Assembly: GCA_023382675.1 (NCBI GenBank) | Contig: JAHDWN010000016.1 | Location: 85,753 to 137,116, forward strand | Reading direction: 5' to 3' | Length of the DNA: 51,364 bases | From: Anaerolineae bacterium | Lineage (GTDB): Bacteria > Chloroflexota > Anaerolineae > Aggregatilineales > Phototrophicaceae | Shown here: piece after piece, positions 24,568-33,074 of the stretch | Numbering within the stretch: position 1 is the first letter of the stretch | Layout: each line of letters begins with the position of its first letter | Program-made: the position numbers and the translations under genes | Notes under the pieces: generated by a model | Databases searched by the model: none | What the model was told of the DNA's origin: nothing | Seen by the model: only the letters and a program-made list of their open reading frames with translations

Positions 24568-24580
24568 GCGCTGAACGGGT

Positions 24581-24721
24581 TAAGTGAACTTTCAGAGCAA
24601 GCAACTTGAATTGTGCCATCGTCCCCACCCCTGAACCTGCGGTTCGTCCCCTCCCCATCGCGATGGGGAGGGGATTAAGAGGTGGGGATACACGCAATCA
24701 CATCGGTTTGAGATTGCACTA
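24581..24721 (-). repeat. R1 palindromic repeat, copy c
   Basis: Minus-strand orientation. + strand blocks: AAGTGAACTTTCAGAG, CAACTTGAATTGTGCC, CCCCTGAACCTGCGGTTC, CCCCATCGCGATGGGGAGGG, and TTGCACTA at the right end. The last CTA (24719-24721) is the TAG stop of the PPOX gene on the minus strand. It fills the spacer after the baeRF-like gene. Confidence 0.88.
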
Positions 24722-25216
24722 AGTCCGATCATCGAATGTCCAGCGAGTCGCGGTCTTCGGGAAGTTGTGCTCCTGCCAGGTCAGGGCGGTGTGCGGGGTG
24801 AAGACCCAGAAGCCGGCGCCGTCGGGCGAGTCCTCGGTCGGGTTCAGGCCATATTTGGCGGCGTAGGCTTCGCCGAAGCGGCGCTGTTGGTTGGCATCCT
24901 TCAGCGCTGCGACGTGGCCTTCGATGATGACGACGTCGTCGCCGCTTTCGAGGTGCATGACGACGTTAGCGTTATGGCGAAAGTTGCGCGCCTTGCGTGA
25001 CTCGGCACCGGTGCCGAACACGAGCACGCCATTCATCCAGATGCCCCAGACGGGCGCGGCATGGGGGGCGCCGTCCGCGCCCGCCGTGCTGATCCAGTAG
25101 TTGCGCGCCTTCGTCAACTGCTCGACGGCCCAGTCCCATGCCATCAGGCCGTCGGGCGTGGTCGAGATGCCGTAATCTTTCATTTTCGGGCGGCTGGGGC
25201 GCGGGGTGGTGGGCAT
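24719..25216 (-). CDS. Pyridoxamine 5'-phosphate oxidase-family / deazaflavin-type protein
   Basis: 165 residues from the ATG at 25216, with GGAG 6 bases upstream. Motifs include ARNYWISTAGADGAPHAAPV, WGIWMNGVLVFGTG and SRKARNFRHNANVVMHLESG, typical of small split-barrel proteins close to the F420/FMN-binding PPOX group. The C-terminus is PHTALTWQEHNFPKTATRW. The stop codon lies in the tip of repeat R1-c, as for the PPOX gene at 2.0 kb. Substrate unknown. Confidence 0.88.
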   Translation of the reverse strand: MPTTPRPSRPKMKDYGISTTPDGLMAWDWAVEQLTKARNYWISTAGADGAPHAAPVWGIWMNGVLVFGTGAESRKARNFRHNANVVMHLESGDDVVIIEGHVAALKDANQQRRFGEAYAAKYGLNPTEDSPDGAGFWVFTPHTALTWQEHNFPKTATRWTFDDRT

Positions 25217-25234
25217 GGGAGACTCCTTGGGGTT

Positions 25235-25495
25235 CTGAGTTCTGGGTTCATAGTACACGGTTCATGGTGCGGAAGAGTTGGTACTCGGTACCTGGTACTG
25301 GGTACTCAGTTCAAATTCGGGTGCGCAGTCCACGGTGCCAGGCGCAAATTCGCAAAGTCGCCTCTGCGGTTTCCGATCATTCTCTTTGTGACTTTGAGGC
25401 ATTGCGGTTCAAATCCCTTGTATTCCGGATTCCATTTGTGTCCTCTGCGCCTCTGTGATTCCCGCTCTTCGCCCTCTTGATGACGGATAGCGCAC
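25235..25495. repeat. Degenerate GTACTCAGTTCTGGG-type repeat tract plus CCTCTGTG-type repeat
   Basis: A run of short imperfect units (GTTCTGAGTTCTGGGTTC, GGTACTCGGTACC, GGTACTGGGTACTCAGTTC) is followed at about 25440-25490 by GTCCTCTGCGCCTCTGTG and GATTCCCGCTCTTCGCC. The same two modules recur together at 26636-27020. No coding potential is evident in this 438-base spacer. Confidence 0.65.
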
Positions 25496-25654
25496 AGCGT
25501 GTGAAAGCGTGGACAGAACTGGCCGCCGATGCGCAGTCTGCCTCAGTTCGCTTGCACAAAGATCTCCAAGCCAAGTACTGGCAAAAAAGCCTTGTTGGAT
25601 GTTTAGGACGCGATTGATTTCAAAACTCATTACCCATCACTCGGCACCCATCAC

Positions 25655-26506
25655 TTATAGAGCTTCCACTTCAAGAAACAGGCTCAACGACGCGATCAGG
25701 CTCTCAGCGCTGGCAGCGACCTTCCGCGCCGTGTCATCCCGCGCGATCAGATATGGCATCTCCGGGTCATCAGGGCGCACGTCGACCGTCACTTTGGTCG
25801 CCCAGCGCGGAAGGTCAAGGATCAAACAGCCGAGATCGGGACTGACGAGGGCGCGGACGCTCATGTAATCGTAGTGCGCGCTCAAGATGTCAATGGCCGT
25901 CTCGATCAGGGGCTGGTTGCGCGTTTTTTCCTGAAGCTGCCAGTGGTTGACCGCGCGCAGATATTGGCACTGATCGCGTAACCCCTCCCAACCGCCGAAT
26001 TGGGAGGGAAGATCAAAGTGAATGTGGACAGTTGCAGCTGTCTCCCAATGGAAGGTATAGCCAAACTCACCCCAGGGATAGCTGTAAATCCAGTAGTCCA
26101 ACTGCGCGATCTCATCGGGCGAGAGCCATTGGTCTTCATTCAGCAGCACCGGCGGTTCGACCTGATGGGGTGGGCCAAATTGGGCGTATAACCAGTGTTT
26201 GATGTGCTGGCTCCAGACCACCAGGGCGTGCAGATTGTCTTCCCACGCTGTCCCGCCGATGGCGGGTGCAAAGTAGATGCCACTGATGTAGCGCTGGTAG
26301 AAGGCTAAGCGCGCCTCGACTTGAAAATTCAGGAAATTCAACCGGGGCAGATAGACGTGCGCGGCTGGCATAATGTCTTGATTCACCAACTGCCGTTCGA
26401 GAGCAGGATAGTGAGCTTCGATCTCGGCATATTTCATGCGCGGATGAAAGGTGAACCGGTCGATGGTCACGAAGCCTGTTTCTTGATCGATGCGTACTGC
26501 TTCCAT
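25655..26506 (-). CDS. Hypothetical protein
   Basis: 283 residues from the ATG at 26506, which has AAGGA 7 bases upstream; an earlier ATG at 26524 overlaps that site. The sequence is rich in aromatic residues and His (HYPALERQLVNQDIMPAAHV, YWIYSYPWGEFGYTFHWETA) and ends in a beta-rich region (ILDLPRWATKVTVDVRPDDP). There is no signal peptide or membrane segment. The pattern resembles neither an enzyme nor a transporter I know. It stands alone between two repeat tracts. Confidence 0.75.
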   Translation of the reverse strand: MEAVRIDQETGFVTIDRFTFHPRMKYAEIEAHYPALERQLVNQDIMPAAHVYLPRLNFLNFQVEARLAFYQRYISGIYFAPAIGGTAWEDNLHALVVWSQHIKHWLYAQFGPPHQVEPPVLLNEDQWLSPDEIAQLDYWIYSYPWGEFGYTFHWETAATVHIHFDLPSQFGGWEGLRDQCQYLRAVNHWQLQEKTRNQPLIETAIDILSAHYDYMSVRALVSPDLGCLILDLPRWATKVTVDVRPDDPEMPYLIARDDTARKVAASAESLIASLSLFLEVEAL

Positions 26507-26635
26507 TACGGATTCCTTCACCATACATCAATACAAGCATACCCGTCTCTTGCGTCCAGAAGCGTAGACATGTTTGAACATGGTTAGATTGGCGTCTATT
26601 TTCTCAAGCCAGCGAGGGTAAGCGGCGCGGGAAGA

Positions 26636-26772
26636 GGGTGCTCAGTGCTCGGTACTCAGTTCTGGGTTCTGAGTTCTGGGTACTGGGTTCAAATACGGGT
26701 GCTCGATACTCGGTGCTCAGTAAGGGTGGTTCACGGCTTACGGTGCGGGAAGATAGTACTCGGTACTCATGG
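26636..26772. repeat. Degenerate GGTACTCAGTTCTGGG-type repeat tract
   Basis: Imperfect tandem units: GTGCTCAGTGCTCGGTACTC, AGTTCTGGGTTCTGAG, GGTGCTCGATACTCGGTGC, ending AGTACTCGGTACTCATGG. Related tracts lie at 25235-25330 and 26908-26985. Confidence 0.7.
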
Positions 26773-26816
26773 AAGAGAGAAATCGGATTGATAGGTTCAA
26801 TACTTTGCCGGGCTGT

Positions 26817-26885
26817 TCTTCCAGCGCCTTGAGTGCGCTTGATTTTGCCTAGCCGACGGGTTGACCCGTCGGCGACCACAAGCAC
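26817..26885 (+). repeat. R2 palindromic repeat, copy a
   Basis: GCGCTTGATTTTGCCTAGCC followed by the palindrome GCCGACGGGTTGACCCGTCG and a GCGACCACAAGCAC tail. Related copies: 39150-39212 (inverted) and 39305-39366 (same orientation, centre GACCGATTGATCGGTC). Confidence 0.7.
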
Positions 26886-26907
26886 ATTTCATATCAATCT
26901 GGATTCG

Positions 26908-27020
26908 TTTCTGCATCAGTTCTGGGTTCGAATGCGGGTGCTCGGTGCGGGAACGTAGTACTCGGTACTCAATTCTGGGTTCTCTGCGTCTCTGTGGTTT
27001 CCGATCTTCCGCGTCTCTTG
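26908..27020. repeat. Degenerate repeat tract ending in CTCTGCGTCTCTGTGG repeat
   Basis: Units CAGTTCTGGGTTCGAATGCG, GGTGCTCGGTGCGGGAAC and AGTACTCGGTACTCAATTC run into TTCTCTGCGTCTCTGTGG and CCGATCTTCCGCGTCTCTTG. The second module is the counterpart of 25440-25490. A third, inverted relative (ACCACAGAGACACGGAGGGC) is at 28033-28066. Confidence 0.65.
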
Positions 27021-27050
27021 AAGATGGATGCGCGCAAATTGTTACGGCGG

Positions 27051-27962
27051 TCAGGCGCTGGCGACAAGTTCAAGCAGGCGCGCGGCGAGGGCAACTTCGG
27101 TGCCTGCGAGGCCAGTGCTGACGAACAGGCTGATGCCGCCGCGCTGTGGTCGTTCGATCTTGCCCGCCACCACGTCCGCGAGCTCGTGGAGCAGGATGCC
27201 CGTGTCTTGCAGGATCGTGCCGTCGGGGTAGCTGCGCATCTGTTCCGGGCTGTCGGTGACAATCCAGCCCGCGCGCCGGACGACCTCCTCATCGATTTCG
27301 CGGTTGCTGCGCCCGCGCGTGCCGAGCGTCGAGACATGCGCGTCGGGCGCGAGCCATTCACCCAGGATCAGCGGGTGCTTGCTCGTGGTCGCGCTGACAA
27401 CCAGTGCTGCGTCGCGCACCGCCGTCTCGACATCATCGACCGGCGCAATCTTGAGATCCGGCCACTGCGCCTGGGCTTTCTCACAGAAGGCGGCGCGGTG
27501 CTCAGGCGTGCGGCTGTGGACGCGCACCTCTGCCAGTGGGCGGACGGCCATGATCGCCTGGAGTTGTGTCCACGCCTGCCGCCCCGTGCCGATCAGCGCG
27601 AGGCTGGTCGCCTCCGGGGGAGTCATGTGCTTGATCGCCGTGCCGCCGATGGCCCCCGTGCGCAGCGCGCCGAGCGCACCGCCGGTGATGATGCCCTTGA
27701 GCGCGGCGGTCTGCCGATCCCAGACGACGACGACCTGATCATCGTGATCGAACGTGCCGCGCACGTAGACGCGGAAGCCGATCCCCTGTGGAACCGCGCC
27801 GGCGGTGAAAGTCATGCGGCCTTCGGGGAAGGGCATCTCCCAGCGCGGCGCACCCGACGTGTCACCGTTGGCGCGTGCTCGGAAGACGGACTCCATGACG
27901 GCGACGGCTTCGGCAGGCGAAAGAAATTGGTGTACGTCATCGTCGGTCAGGATGAGTGGCAT
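27051..27962 (-). CDS. Ornithine cyclodeaminase/alanine dehydrogenase (mu-crystallin) family protein
   Basis: 303 residues from the ATG at 27962 (MPLILTDDDVHQFLSPAEAV). An N-terminal dimerisation and substrate domain is followed by a Rossmann domain with GTGRQA (around LALIGTGRQAWTQLQAI), then VVSATTSKHPLI, the usual NAD-binding block of this family. DDHDDQ-type catalytic details cannot be assigned. The family includes ornithine cyclodeaminase, alanine dehydrogenase and ketimine reductases, so the exact substrate is open. The longer upstream frame has no RBS. Monocistronic. Confidence 0.9.
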   Translation of the reverse strand: MPLILTDDDVHQFLSPAEAVAVMESVFRARANGDTSGAPRWEMPFPEGRMTFTAGAVPQGIGFRVYVRGTFDHDDQVVVVWDRQTAALKGIITGGALGALRTGAIGGTAIKHMTPPEATSLALIGTGRQAWTQLQAIMAVRPLAEVRVHSRTPEHRAAFCEKAQAQWPDLKIAPVDDVETAVRDAALVVSATTSKHPLILGEWLAPDAHVSTLGTRGRSNREIDEEVVRRAGWIVTDSPEQMRSYPDGTILQDTGILLHELADVVAGKIERPQRGGISLFVSTGLAGTEVALAARLLELVASA

Positions 27963-28032
27963 CGCGGCTGCTCCTGAATCGCTTGTATGGGAGGGGGATG
28001 ATACCGCAAAGATATGGGGAGGCCGAAGAAAG

Positions 28033-28153
28033 AAGACTTGTACCACAGAGACACGGAGGGCACAGGGGAGGATTGGCAGTTGGCTTTTGGCTAAAGGCTG
28101 TCGGCCAAAAGCTTCCGGGCTAATTCGCTAATCTGCTAATGCGCCAACTTGCT
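28033..28153. repeat. CCACAGAGACAC repeat and R3 repeat, copy b
   Basis: ACCACAGAGACACGGAGGGC (28035-28054) is the inverse of the CTCTGCGTCTCTGTGG modules near 25.4 and 27.0 kb. It is followed by AAAGGCTGTCGGCCAAAAGC and then the R3 run CTAATTCGCTAATCTGCT, AATGCGCCAACTTGCTCAC, which pairs with the copy at 17064-17110. This occupies most of the 271-base spacer before the EamA gene. Confidence 0.6.
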
Positions 28154-28233
28154 CACCCTCTCCCTGGTAGCGCGCGCGATTCTGCGTTCCAATTAGCCGT
28201 TGTGCGCGGGACGGACACAGACAGCAGGCATCC

Positions 28234-29103
28234 ATGACCTCACGACAACTCGGCATTCTCTACGGCCTGCTGGCGGCAGCGATCTGGGGCGGCATGTACG
28301 TCGTTTCCGACGTGGTGCTCCAGGTGATCCCGCCGTTCACACTGCTGACGATCCGGCTGATCCTCGGCGCACTGGTGCTGGCGCTGATCCTGTCGGTGCG
28401 CAGGCCGCCCGGCCCGCCGCGCAATCTGCGTGCGCTGCTGGGCGTCGGGCTGCTCGGCTTCGGCGTGAGCGTCGGCTTGCAGTTCGTCGGCACGGATCTG
28501 TCGACGGCGGTCAATGGCGCGTTGATCACGAGCGCTGCGCCCGCGTTCATCCTCGTCTTTGCGGCGCTGCTGCTGCGCGAGCCAATGACGCCACGGCGCA
28601 TTTTCGCCGTCGCGCTGGCGAGCATCGGCGTGCTGCTGATCGTTGATCTGTCGCAGGCGGATTTCAGCAGCGATCTGTTCGTGGGCAATGCGGCGCTGGC
28701 GGGCGCGGCACTGACGTGGGGGCTGTACTCGGTGCTGGTGCGGCATGTGAGCGCGACGACCGATACGCTGGTTGTGACGCTGGTCGCTTTTTGCGGCGGT
28801 TTGCTGCTGACGATCCCGCTGGCGCTGATCGAGCTGCCATCACGGCCTATCGGCGACATCGATCTGCCGGTCGTGCTCGGCATCCTCTATCTGGGCGTCG
28901 TCTCGACGGCGGGCGCGATGTGGCTGTGGAACCGCGCCTTCGCCCTGGTCGATGCGGGCACGGCCTCGCTGACGTTCTTCGCTCAGCCGGTCGTCGGTGC
29001 GCTGCTGGGGGCGCTGCTGCTGGGACAGACGCTGACGGGCGCGGCGGTCGTCGGCGGGCTGCTGATCGCGGCGGGGGTGCTGCTGGCGATGCGGCGCGGG
29101 TGA
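28234..29103 (+). CDS. EamA/DMT-family transporter
   Basis: 289 residues with ten hydrophobic segments in two EamA repeats (AIWGGMYVVSDVVLQVIPPF in the first; AALAGAALTWGLYSVLVRHV in the second). VSTAGAMWLWNRAFALVDAG and GALLGALLLGQTLTGAAVVG are typical end-of-repeat motifs. A drug/metabolite exporter of unknown substrate. Unlike the EamA gene at 12 kb, it has no recognised riboswitch in its leader. Followed after 77 bases by a glycosyltransferase gene with its own promoter. Confidence 0.92.
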   Translation: MTSRQLGILYGLLAAAIWGGMYVVSDVVLQVIPPFTLLTIRLILGALVLALILSVRRPPGPPRNLRALLGVGLLGFGVSVGLQFVGTDLSTAVNGALITSAAPAFILVFAALLLREPMTPRRIFAVALASIGVLLIVDLSQADFSSDLFVGNAALAGAALTWGLYSVLVRHVSATTDTLVVTLVAFCGGLLLTIPLALIELPSRPIGDIDLPVVLGILYLGVVSTAGAMWLWNRAFALVDAGTASLTFFAQPVVGALLGALLLGQTLTGAAVVGGLLIAAGVLLAMRRG

Positions 29104-29120
29104 GGGGCGGTCAGGCCGGG

Positions 29121-29150
29121 TTGACACGCTTTTTGGCGCGATGCTATACT
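29121..29150 (+). promoter_or_regulatory. Strong sigma70-type promoter of the glycosyltransferase operon
   Basis: TTGACA (29121-29126), 18 bases, TATACT (29145-29150). Transcription would start near 29157, about 25 bases before the ATG at 29181. This is one of the best promoter matches in the window. Confidence 0.75.
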
Positions 29151-29180
29151 GCCGTGTCATCGCTGGAGACCCTTGACGAC

Positions 29181-30887
29181 ATGCTGATCGAGCGCACCGC
29201 CCGGACGGATCGCAGCCTGCGTCAGCGCCCGCTGATCGCTTGCCTGTCTAGCGCGGTGGCGGCGCTGCTGGCACTGCATCTGCTCGGCCTACAAGCCTCT
29301 GCCATCCCCACAGCCATCGAATTGACGCGCGGCGAGGCATCGGTTGCCTTCTATGGCGACCGCGATCGGCTGCTCGTGCCGGGAAGCTGCGTCGGCGTGC
29401 GCTGGCAGGTGGACGGCATCCGCGAGGTCTACCTGGATGGTGTAGGCGTGGTCGGCAGCGGGACACGCGAGAGTTGCACGCCCGGCGCGCCAACGCTCGG
29501 CGTCGTCTTTAGCGATGGCGTCCGCGAAGACTATGCACTGCAAGTGACGCGCCTGTATGATGATCCCGCGGTCGCACTCGAACTGCTGGCGCTCGCTTTC
29601 CTGGTGAGCATCGCGGCGCTGCTGCTGTTCGGCGCGCCGGGGCTGATCGTCGTGCTGACCATCGTTGTGTTCGCGCCGATGCTGCGGCTGTATGCCAACA
29701 CGGGCGGCGATTACATCACGCATCAGTTCTTTGCCCATCAGGCGCTCGAAACCGGCCAGTTCAGCGCGCTGCCGCCGCACTTCATCTTCCACGCCTTCAT
29801 CATCGGGCTGGCGCAGCTAACCGGCCTCGACCTGGAGAATGCCAGCTTCTGGATCGTGTTGGCAGCGCAGGTCATGACCGGGCTGGGTGTGTATGCGCTG
29901 CTGCGGATGCTTGTGCGCCGCAGCAGTAGCCGCCCGGGCGAATTCATCCCCACCCCACAATCCCGTCCCCATCGCGATTGGGAGGGGACGAACCGCAGGT
30001 TCAGGGGAGGGGATGCGAATCAGTCAACTTACTCTGAATCGCTGCCATTACAAGCAGGTGTCGCACTGCTGACGGTCGGGCTGCTGATCGTCGCCTCGCT
30101 GGTCGTCTTCAACCCGTGGTTTCCGGCGGCGTTCCGGCCACTGCTCGCCCCGCCGAACACCTATCACAGCCCGACGATGGTCTTCTCGCGTGCGTTTTCG
30201 CTCTGGCTATTCGTGGCGCTGATGGCTGCGTTGGCGCGTCGGGATGCGCCGGGCGGACGCTGGCTCGCGAGCCTCGGCGTGATCGCGCTCCTGACGGTCG
30301 TCGGCACGCTGTCCAAGCCGAACTACACGCTGGCGCTCGCGCCGGTCAGCGCGCTCGTGATCGGCTATGGCGTGTTGCGACGGGAGGCCGTGTCACGGCT
30401 GGCGCTGCTGGCGGGCGTGCTCATCCCAGCGGCGCTCGTCCTGATCGGCCAGTACATTTTTCTGTACGGGCCGGATGCGCAGTCGAGCGTCTACGGCCAG
30501 CAGGCGTCGATTACCATCGCGCCGTTCGCGCTGACCGAGGCGTATGGCCTGCCGGTCTGGTGGCTGCCGCTTGAGCTGGTGCTGTCGGCGCACTTCCCGG
30601 CGGCGGTCTATGTGCTCTTCCCGGACGCGCGGCGTGATTTCACCTTCAACGTGGCCTGGCTGGCCTTCGGCGTCGCCGTCGTGACCTCGCTGCTGCTGAT
30701 CGAGCGCCCGCGCGTGACCGAGGCCAATCTCACCTGGGGCAATCAGATAACGCTGTTCATCCTGTTCGCGGTCGCCGCCGGGGTCTGGCTGCGCCATGCA
30801 CGCGGGTTGAATGGACGATGGCTGCTGGCCGGGGGCATCCTGGCTGCGCACGTGCTGGCCGGGTTGACGTGGATGCTGGCGCCATGA
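29181..30887 (+). CDS. GT-C-type membrane glycosyltransferase/DUF2142-like membrane protein with in-frame repeat insertion
   Basis: 568 residues from the ATG at 29181. One N-terminal membrane helix (about 20-45) is followed by a ~100-residue beta-rich extracytoplasmic part (SVAFYGDRDRLLVPGSCVGV) and then about ten more helices. GGDYITHQFFAHQALETGQF and NPWFPAAFRPLLAPPNTYHS are loops typical of large GT-C-like proteins that use lipid-linked sugars at the outer face of the membrane. Residues about 249-290 (including PHRDWEGTNRRFRGGD) are encoded by an R1 repeat and are unlike the surrounding protein. It overlaps the next gene by 4 bases (ATGA). Confidence 0.8.
   Translation: MLIERTARTDRSLRQRPLIACLSSAVAALLALHLLGLQASAIPTAIELTRGEASVAFYGDRDRLLVPGSCVGVRWQVDGIREVYLDGVGVVGSGTRESCTPGAPTLGVVFSDGVREDYALQVTRLYDDPAVALELLALAFLVSIAALLLFGAPGLIVVLTIVVFAPMLRLYANTGGDYITHQFFAHQALETGQFSALPPHFIFHAFIIGLAQLTGLDLENASFWIVLAAQVMTGLGVYALLRMLVRRSSSRPGEFIPTPQSRPHRDWEGTNRRFRGGDANQSTYSESLPLQAGVALLTVGLLIVASLVVFNPWFPAAFRPLLAPPNTYHSPTMVFSRAFSLWLFVALMAALARRDAPGGRWLASLGVIALLTVVGTLSKPNYTLALAPVSALVIGYGVLRREAVSRLALLAGVLIPAALVLIGQYIFLYGPDAQSSVYGQQASITIAPFALTEAYGLPVWWLPLELVLSAHFPAAVYVLFPDARRDFTFNVAWLAFGVAVVTSLLLIERPRVTEANLTWGNQITLFILFAVAAGVWLRHARGLNGRWLLAGGILAAHVLAGLTWMLAP
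29925..30049 (+). repeat. R1 palindromic repeat, copy d, inside a glycosyltransferase gene
   Basis: + strand orientation: GGGCGAATTCATCCCCACC, GTCCCCATCGCGATTGGGAG, GACGAACCGCAGGTTCAGGG, CAACTTACTCTGA. The core is certain; the ends are set by comparison and may shift by ~10 bases. The reading frame stays open right through, adding about 40 residues rich in Arg, Pro and Gly between two membrane helices. Confidence 0.8.
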
Positions 30888-32839
30888 CACGTCCATCACT
30901 CCTACAGACACTGCGGCAGTGGGTGACGCGCCACGGATTCTGGCTGCTGCTGATCGGCATCGTCATTCTGGGCGCGCTGCCACGGCTGGCGAGCTACGAT
31001 TTCAGCCTGCCCTACGTCGATTACCCGGACGAGCCAGCCTACTACAACGGCGCGCGCGCGCTGCGCGGCCTGATCATCGACAGCGATGGCTACTTCGAGG
31101 GCGTGCCGCCCGGCTATCTATGGCTGAACGCGGCGGTGCAGGTCGCGCTCGAACCGCTCGGCCTGACGGAATTGGCGCAGCTTCTGCCGCTGATGCGCCT
31201 GCTCAGCATCGCGACTAATCTGCTCGTGATTGTCTTGATCGCGGACACGGCGCGGCTGGCCTTCCCCGGCAGGGCAGGGATGGCGGCGGGGCTGCTGGCC
31301 GGGCTGGCCTGGGCGATTGCGCCGCACGTGATCGCCGCCGGGGTGCTGGCGCTGCCCGATCCGTGGCTGATCCTGGGTACGGCGGTCGCGCTGTGGGCGG
31401 CTGCCCGCGCCATCGTCGCGCCGGAGCACAATCGCGCCTACGCGCTGATCTCGACCATCGCCGGGCTGATCGCCGTCATCTTCAAGTATCCCGCCGTGCC
31501 CGCGCTCATCCCCGGCGTGCTGGCGGCGCTGATCGACCTGCGGCGCGAGCGCAGGCGGGCGCTGGCGACACTGGCGATCCAGATCGGGCTGATCGCGGCG
31601 GTGGCGGGCTGGCTGATCTTTGGCTATGGCATCGCCTTCCAGCGCGAGGGCGCGATCGTACGCGACAGCGGGCTGGCGAACATGCTCGACCCGGCGCGCA
31701 TCTGGCACAACCTGACGCAGACGTTCTTGCCGCTCGATCTGGCAGCGGTGGCGGTGCTGGTCGTCCTCGGCGGCGCGGCCTGGTGGGCGGCCAAGACGCG
31801 CGCGCGCCTGCTGGTTCTGCTCGTCAGCCTGACGCTCGTGATCAGCGTGCCCTGGCTGACGGCGGCCTACAGCAGCGTGAGCGGCGAAAAGCTGCGCTAC
31901 CTCCTGCCGGGGGCGCTGGCCTTCTACATCCTGGCGGGCGTCGCCGTCGAGCAGATCGCGCTGGCAATCCCGGCGCGCTGGGCGGCCCTGCGCGCGTTAA
32001 TCCCGCTCGGCGCGGCGCTGCTGCTGTTCGTGCCGGTCTGGGGCGAGACGACCCGGCTGGTGGCGGACTACGAGCGCCCGGACAGCCGCGTGCTGCTGCA
32101 TCGCTGGTTCGACGAGAGTCTTGAGCCGGGCGACATCGTACTCACGCGCGAGACCGAGAAGGTCTTCAACCCGGATTGGGGCGGGATGCGCCTGCGCGAT
32201 GGGCACTGGGTCAACTGGTGGATCGCGGACAATCTGCGTGAGCGCTCCCTGGCTGAGTGGCGGGCGGATGGCTACGAGTACGCGGTCATCCCGTCTGATA
32301 CGTGGCGGGCATGGACGGCGACCGACGACGGCAGCGCTTATCTGGATGAGATGCTGTATCTGCGCCGCTTTGCCGATCCGGGCACGCGCGGGCCGGCGCT
32401 GGTCGTCTACCGGCTGACGCGCCCGGCGCACGATCTCGCCGTGCGCTTCGGCGACCGCATCACCTTGATCGGCTACGACGGCGACGCGGACGCGGCGGCA
32501 GCGGGCGTGAGCCTGACCTATCGCTTCTACTGGCGCGCTGAGGCGACGCCGATCACCAATTACTCGCTGTTCTTGCACTTGACGGCGGAGAGCAGCGCCG
32601 AACCGGTCGTCCAGGCCGACGGCGCGCCGGGCGCGCCTGATCGCCCGACTCTGACGTGGGACGCACCCGACGAGACGCTCGTCAGCCAGTCGTTTACGAT
32701 CACACTGCCAGAGACGCTGCCGCCAGGGCGCTATACGCTGCGCCTGGGATTGTACGACTACGCGACCGGCGCGCGGCTGCCCGTGGCTGGCGACCCGGCG
32801 CAGGACGCCTATCCCCTGGCGACATTCGACATCCGCTGA
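30884..32839 (+). CDS. GT-C family membrane glycosyltransferase (PMT/ArnT-like) with C-terminal beta domain
   Basis: 651 residues, ATG overlapping the previous stop. About eleven to twelve membrane helices follow a short cytoplasmic start. The first periplasmic loop carries VDYPDEPAYYNGARALRG, the acidic DE-x-x-[YW] loop of PMT/ArnT-type enzymes. After the last helix (about residue 400) is a soluble domain (YERPDSRVLLHRWFDESLEP) and then a beta-sandwich (PPGRYTLRLGLYDYATGARL), common in Chloroflexota GT-C proteins. It transfers a sugar from a polyprenyl donor to an unknown acceptor. Operon partner of the preceding gene. Confidence 0.88.
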   Translation: MTRPSLLQTLRQWVTRHGFWLLLIGIVILGALPRLASYDFSLPYVDYPDEPAYYNGARALRGLIIDSDGYFEGVPPGYLWLNAAVQVALEPLGLTELAQLLPLMRLLSIATNLLVIVLIADTARLAFPGRAGMAAGLLAGLAWAIAPHVIAAGVLALPDPWLILGTAVALWAAARAIVAPEHNRAYALISTIAGLIAVIFKYPAVPALIPGVLAALIDLRRERRRALATLAIQIGLIAAVAGWLIFGYGIAFQREGAIVRDSGLANMLDPARIWHNLTQTFLPLDLAAVAVLVVLGGAAWWAAKTRARLLVLLVSLTLVISVPWLTAAYSSVSGEKLRYLLPGALAFYILAGVAVEQIALAIPARWAALRALIPLGAALLLFVPVWGETTRLVADYERPDSRVLLHRWFDESLEPGDIVLTRETEKVFNPDWGGMRLRDGHWVNWWIADNLRERSLAEWRADGYEYAVIPSDTWRAWTATDDGSAYLDEMLYLRRFADPGTRGPALVVYRLTRPAHDLAVRFGDRITLIGYDGDADAAAAGVSLTYRFYWRAEATPITNYSLFLHLTAESSAEPVVQADGAPGAPDRPTLTWDAPDETLVSQSFTITLPETLPPGRYTLRLGLYDYATGARLPVAGDPAQDAYPLATFDIR

Positions 32840-32939
32840 GACGCGGCGTAGAGCAAGCGTCAGGCAGCGATCCAGAACCTGCGCGCGGAATTGGTGTATT
32901 CTGATCTAGATAACGAATCGATTCCCAGAGATGGACTCA

Positions 32940-33074
32940 TTGCCGCCTCAGAGTAGATAGCTTGAGTCGTCTTTTATCCCCACTCCTGAACCTGTGGTTC
33001 GTCCCCTCCTCATCGCGATGGGGAGGGGATTGAGGGGAGGGGACACATTTAACCATAGCCGTGGATTTGCACTA
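32940..33074 (-). repeat. R1 palindromic repeat, copy e
   Basis: Minus-strand orientation. + strand blocks: CTCAGAGTAGATAGCTTGAG, CTCCTGAACCTGTGGTTCG, CCTCATCGCGATGGGGAGGG, GGACACATTTAACC and TTGCACTA. The last A (33074) is the first base of the ATG of the L,D-transpeptidase gene, so the repeat makes up the whole translation leader and no ribosome-binding site is seen. Confidence 0.85.

Noticed and set aside
2029-25216. The three PPOX genes as recent duplicates
   Set aside because: Their motifs and lengths differ; only the repeat-derived stop codons of two are shared.
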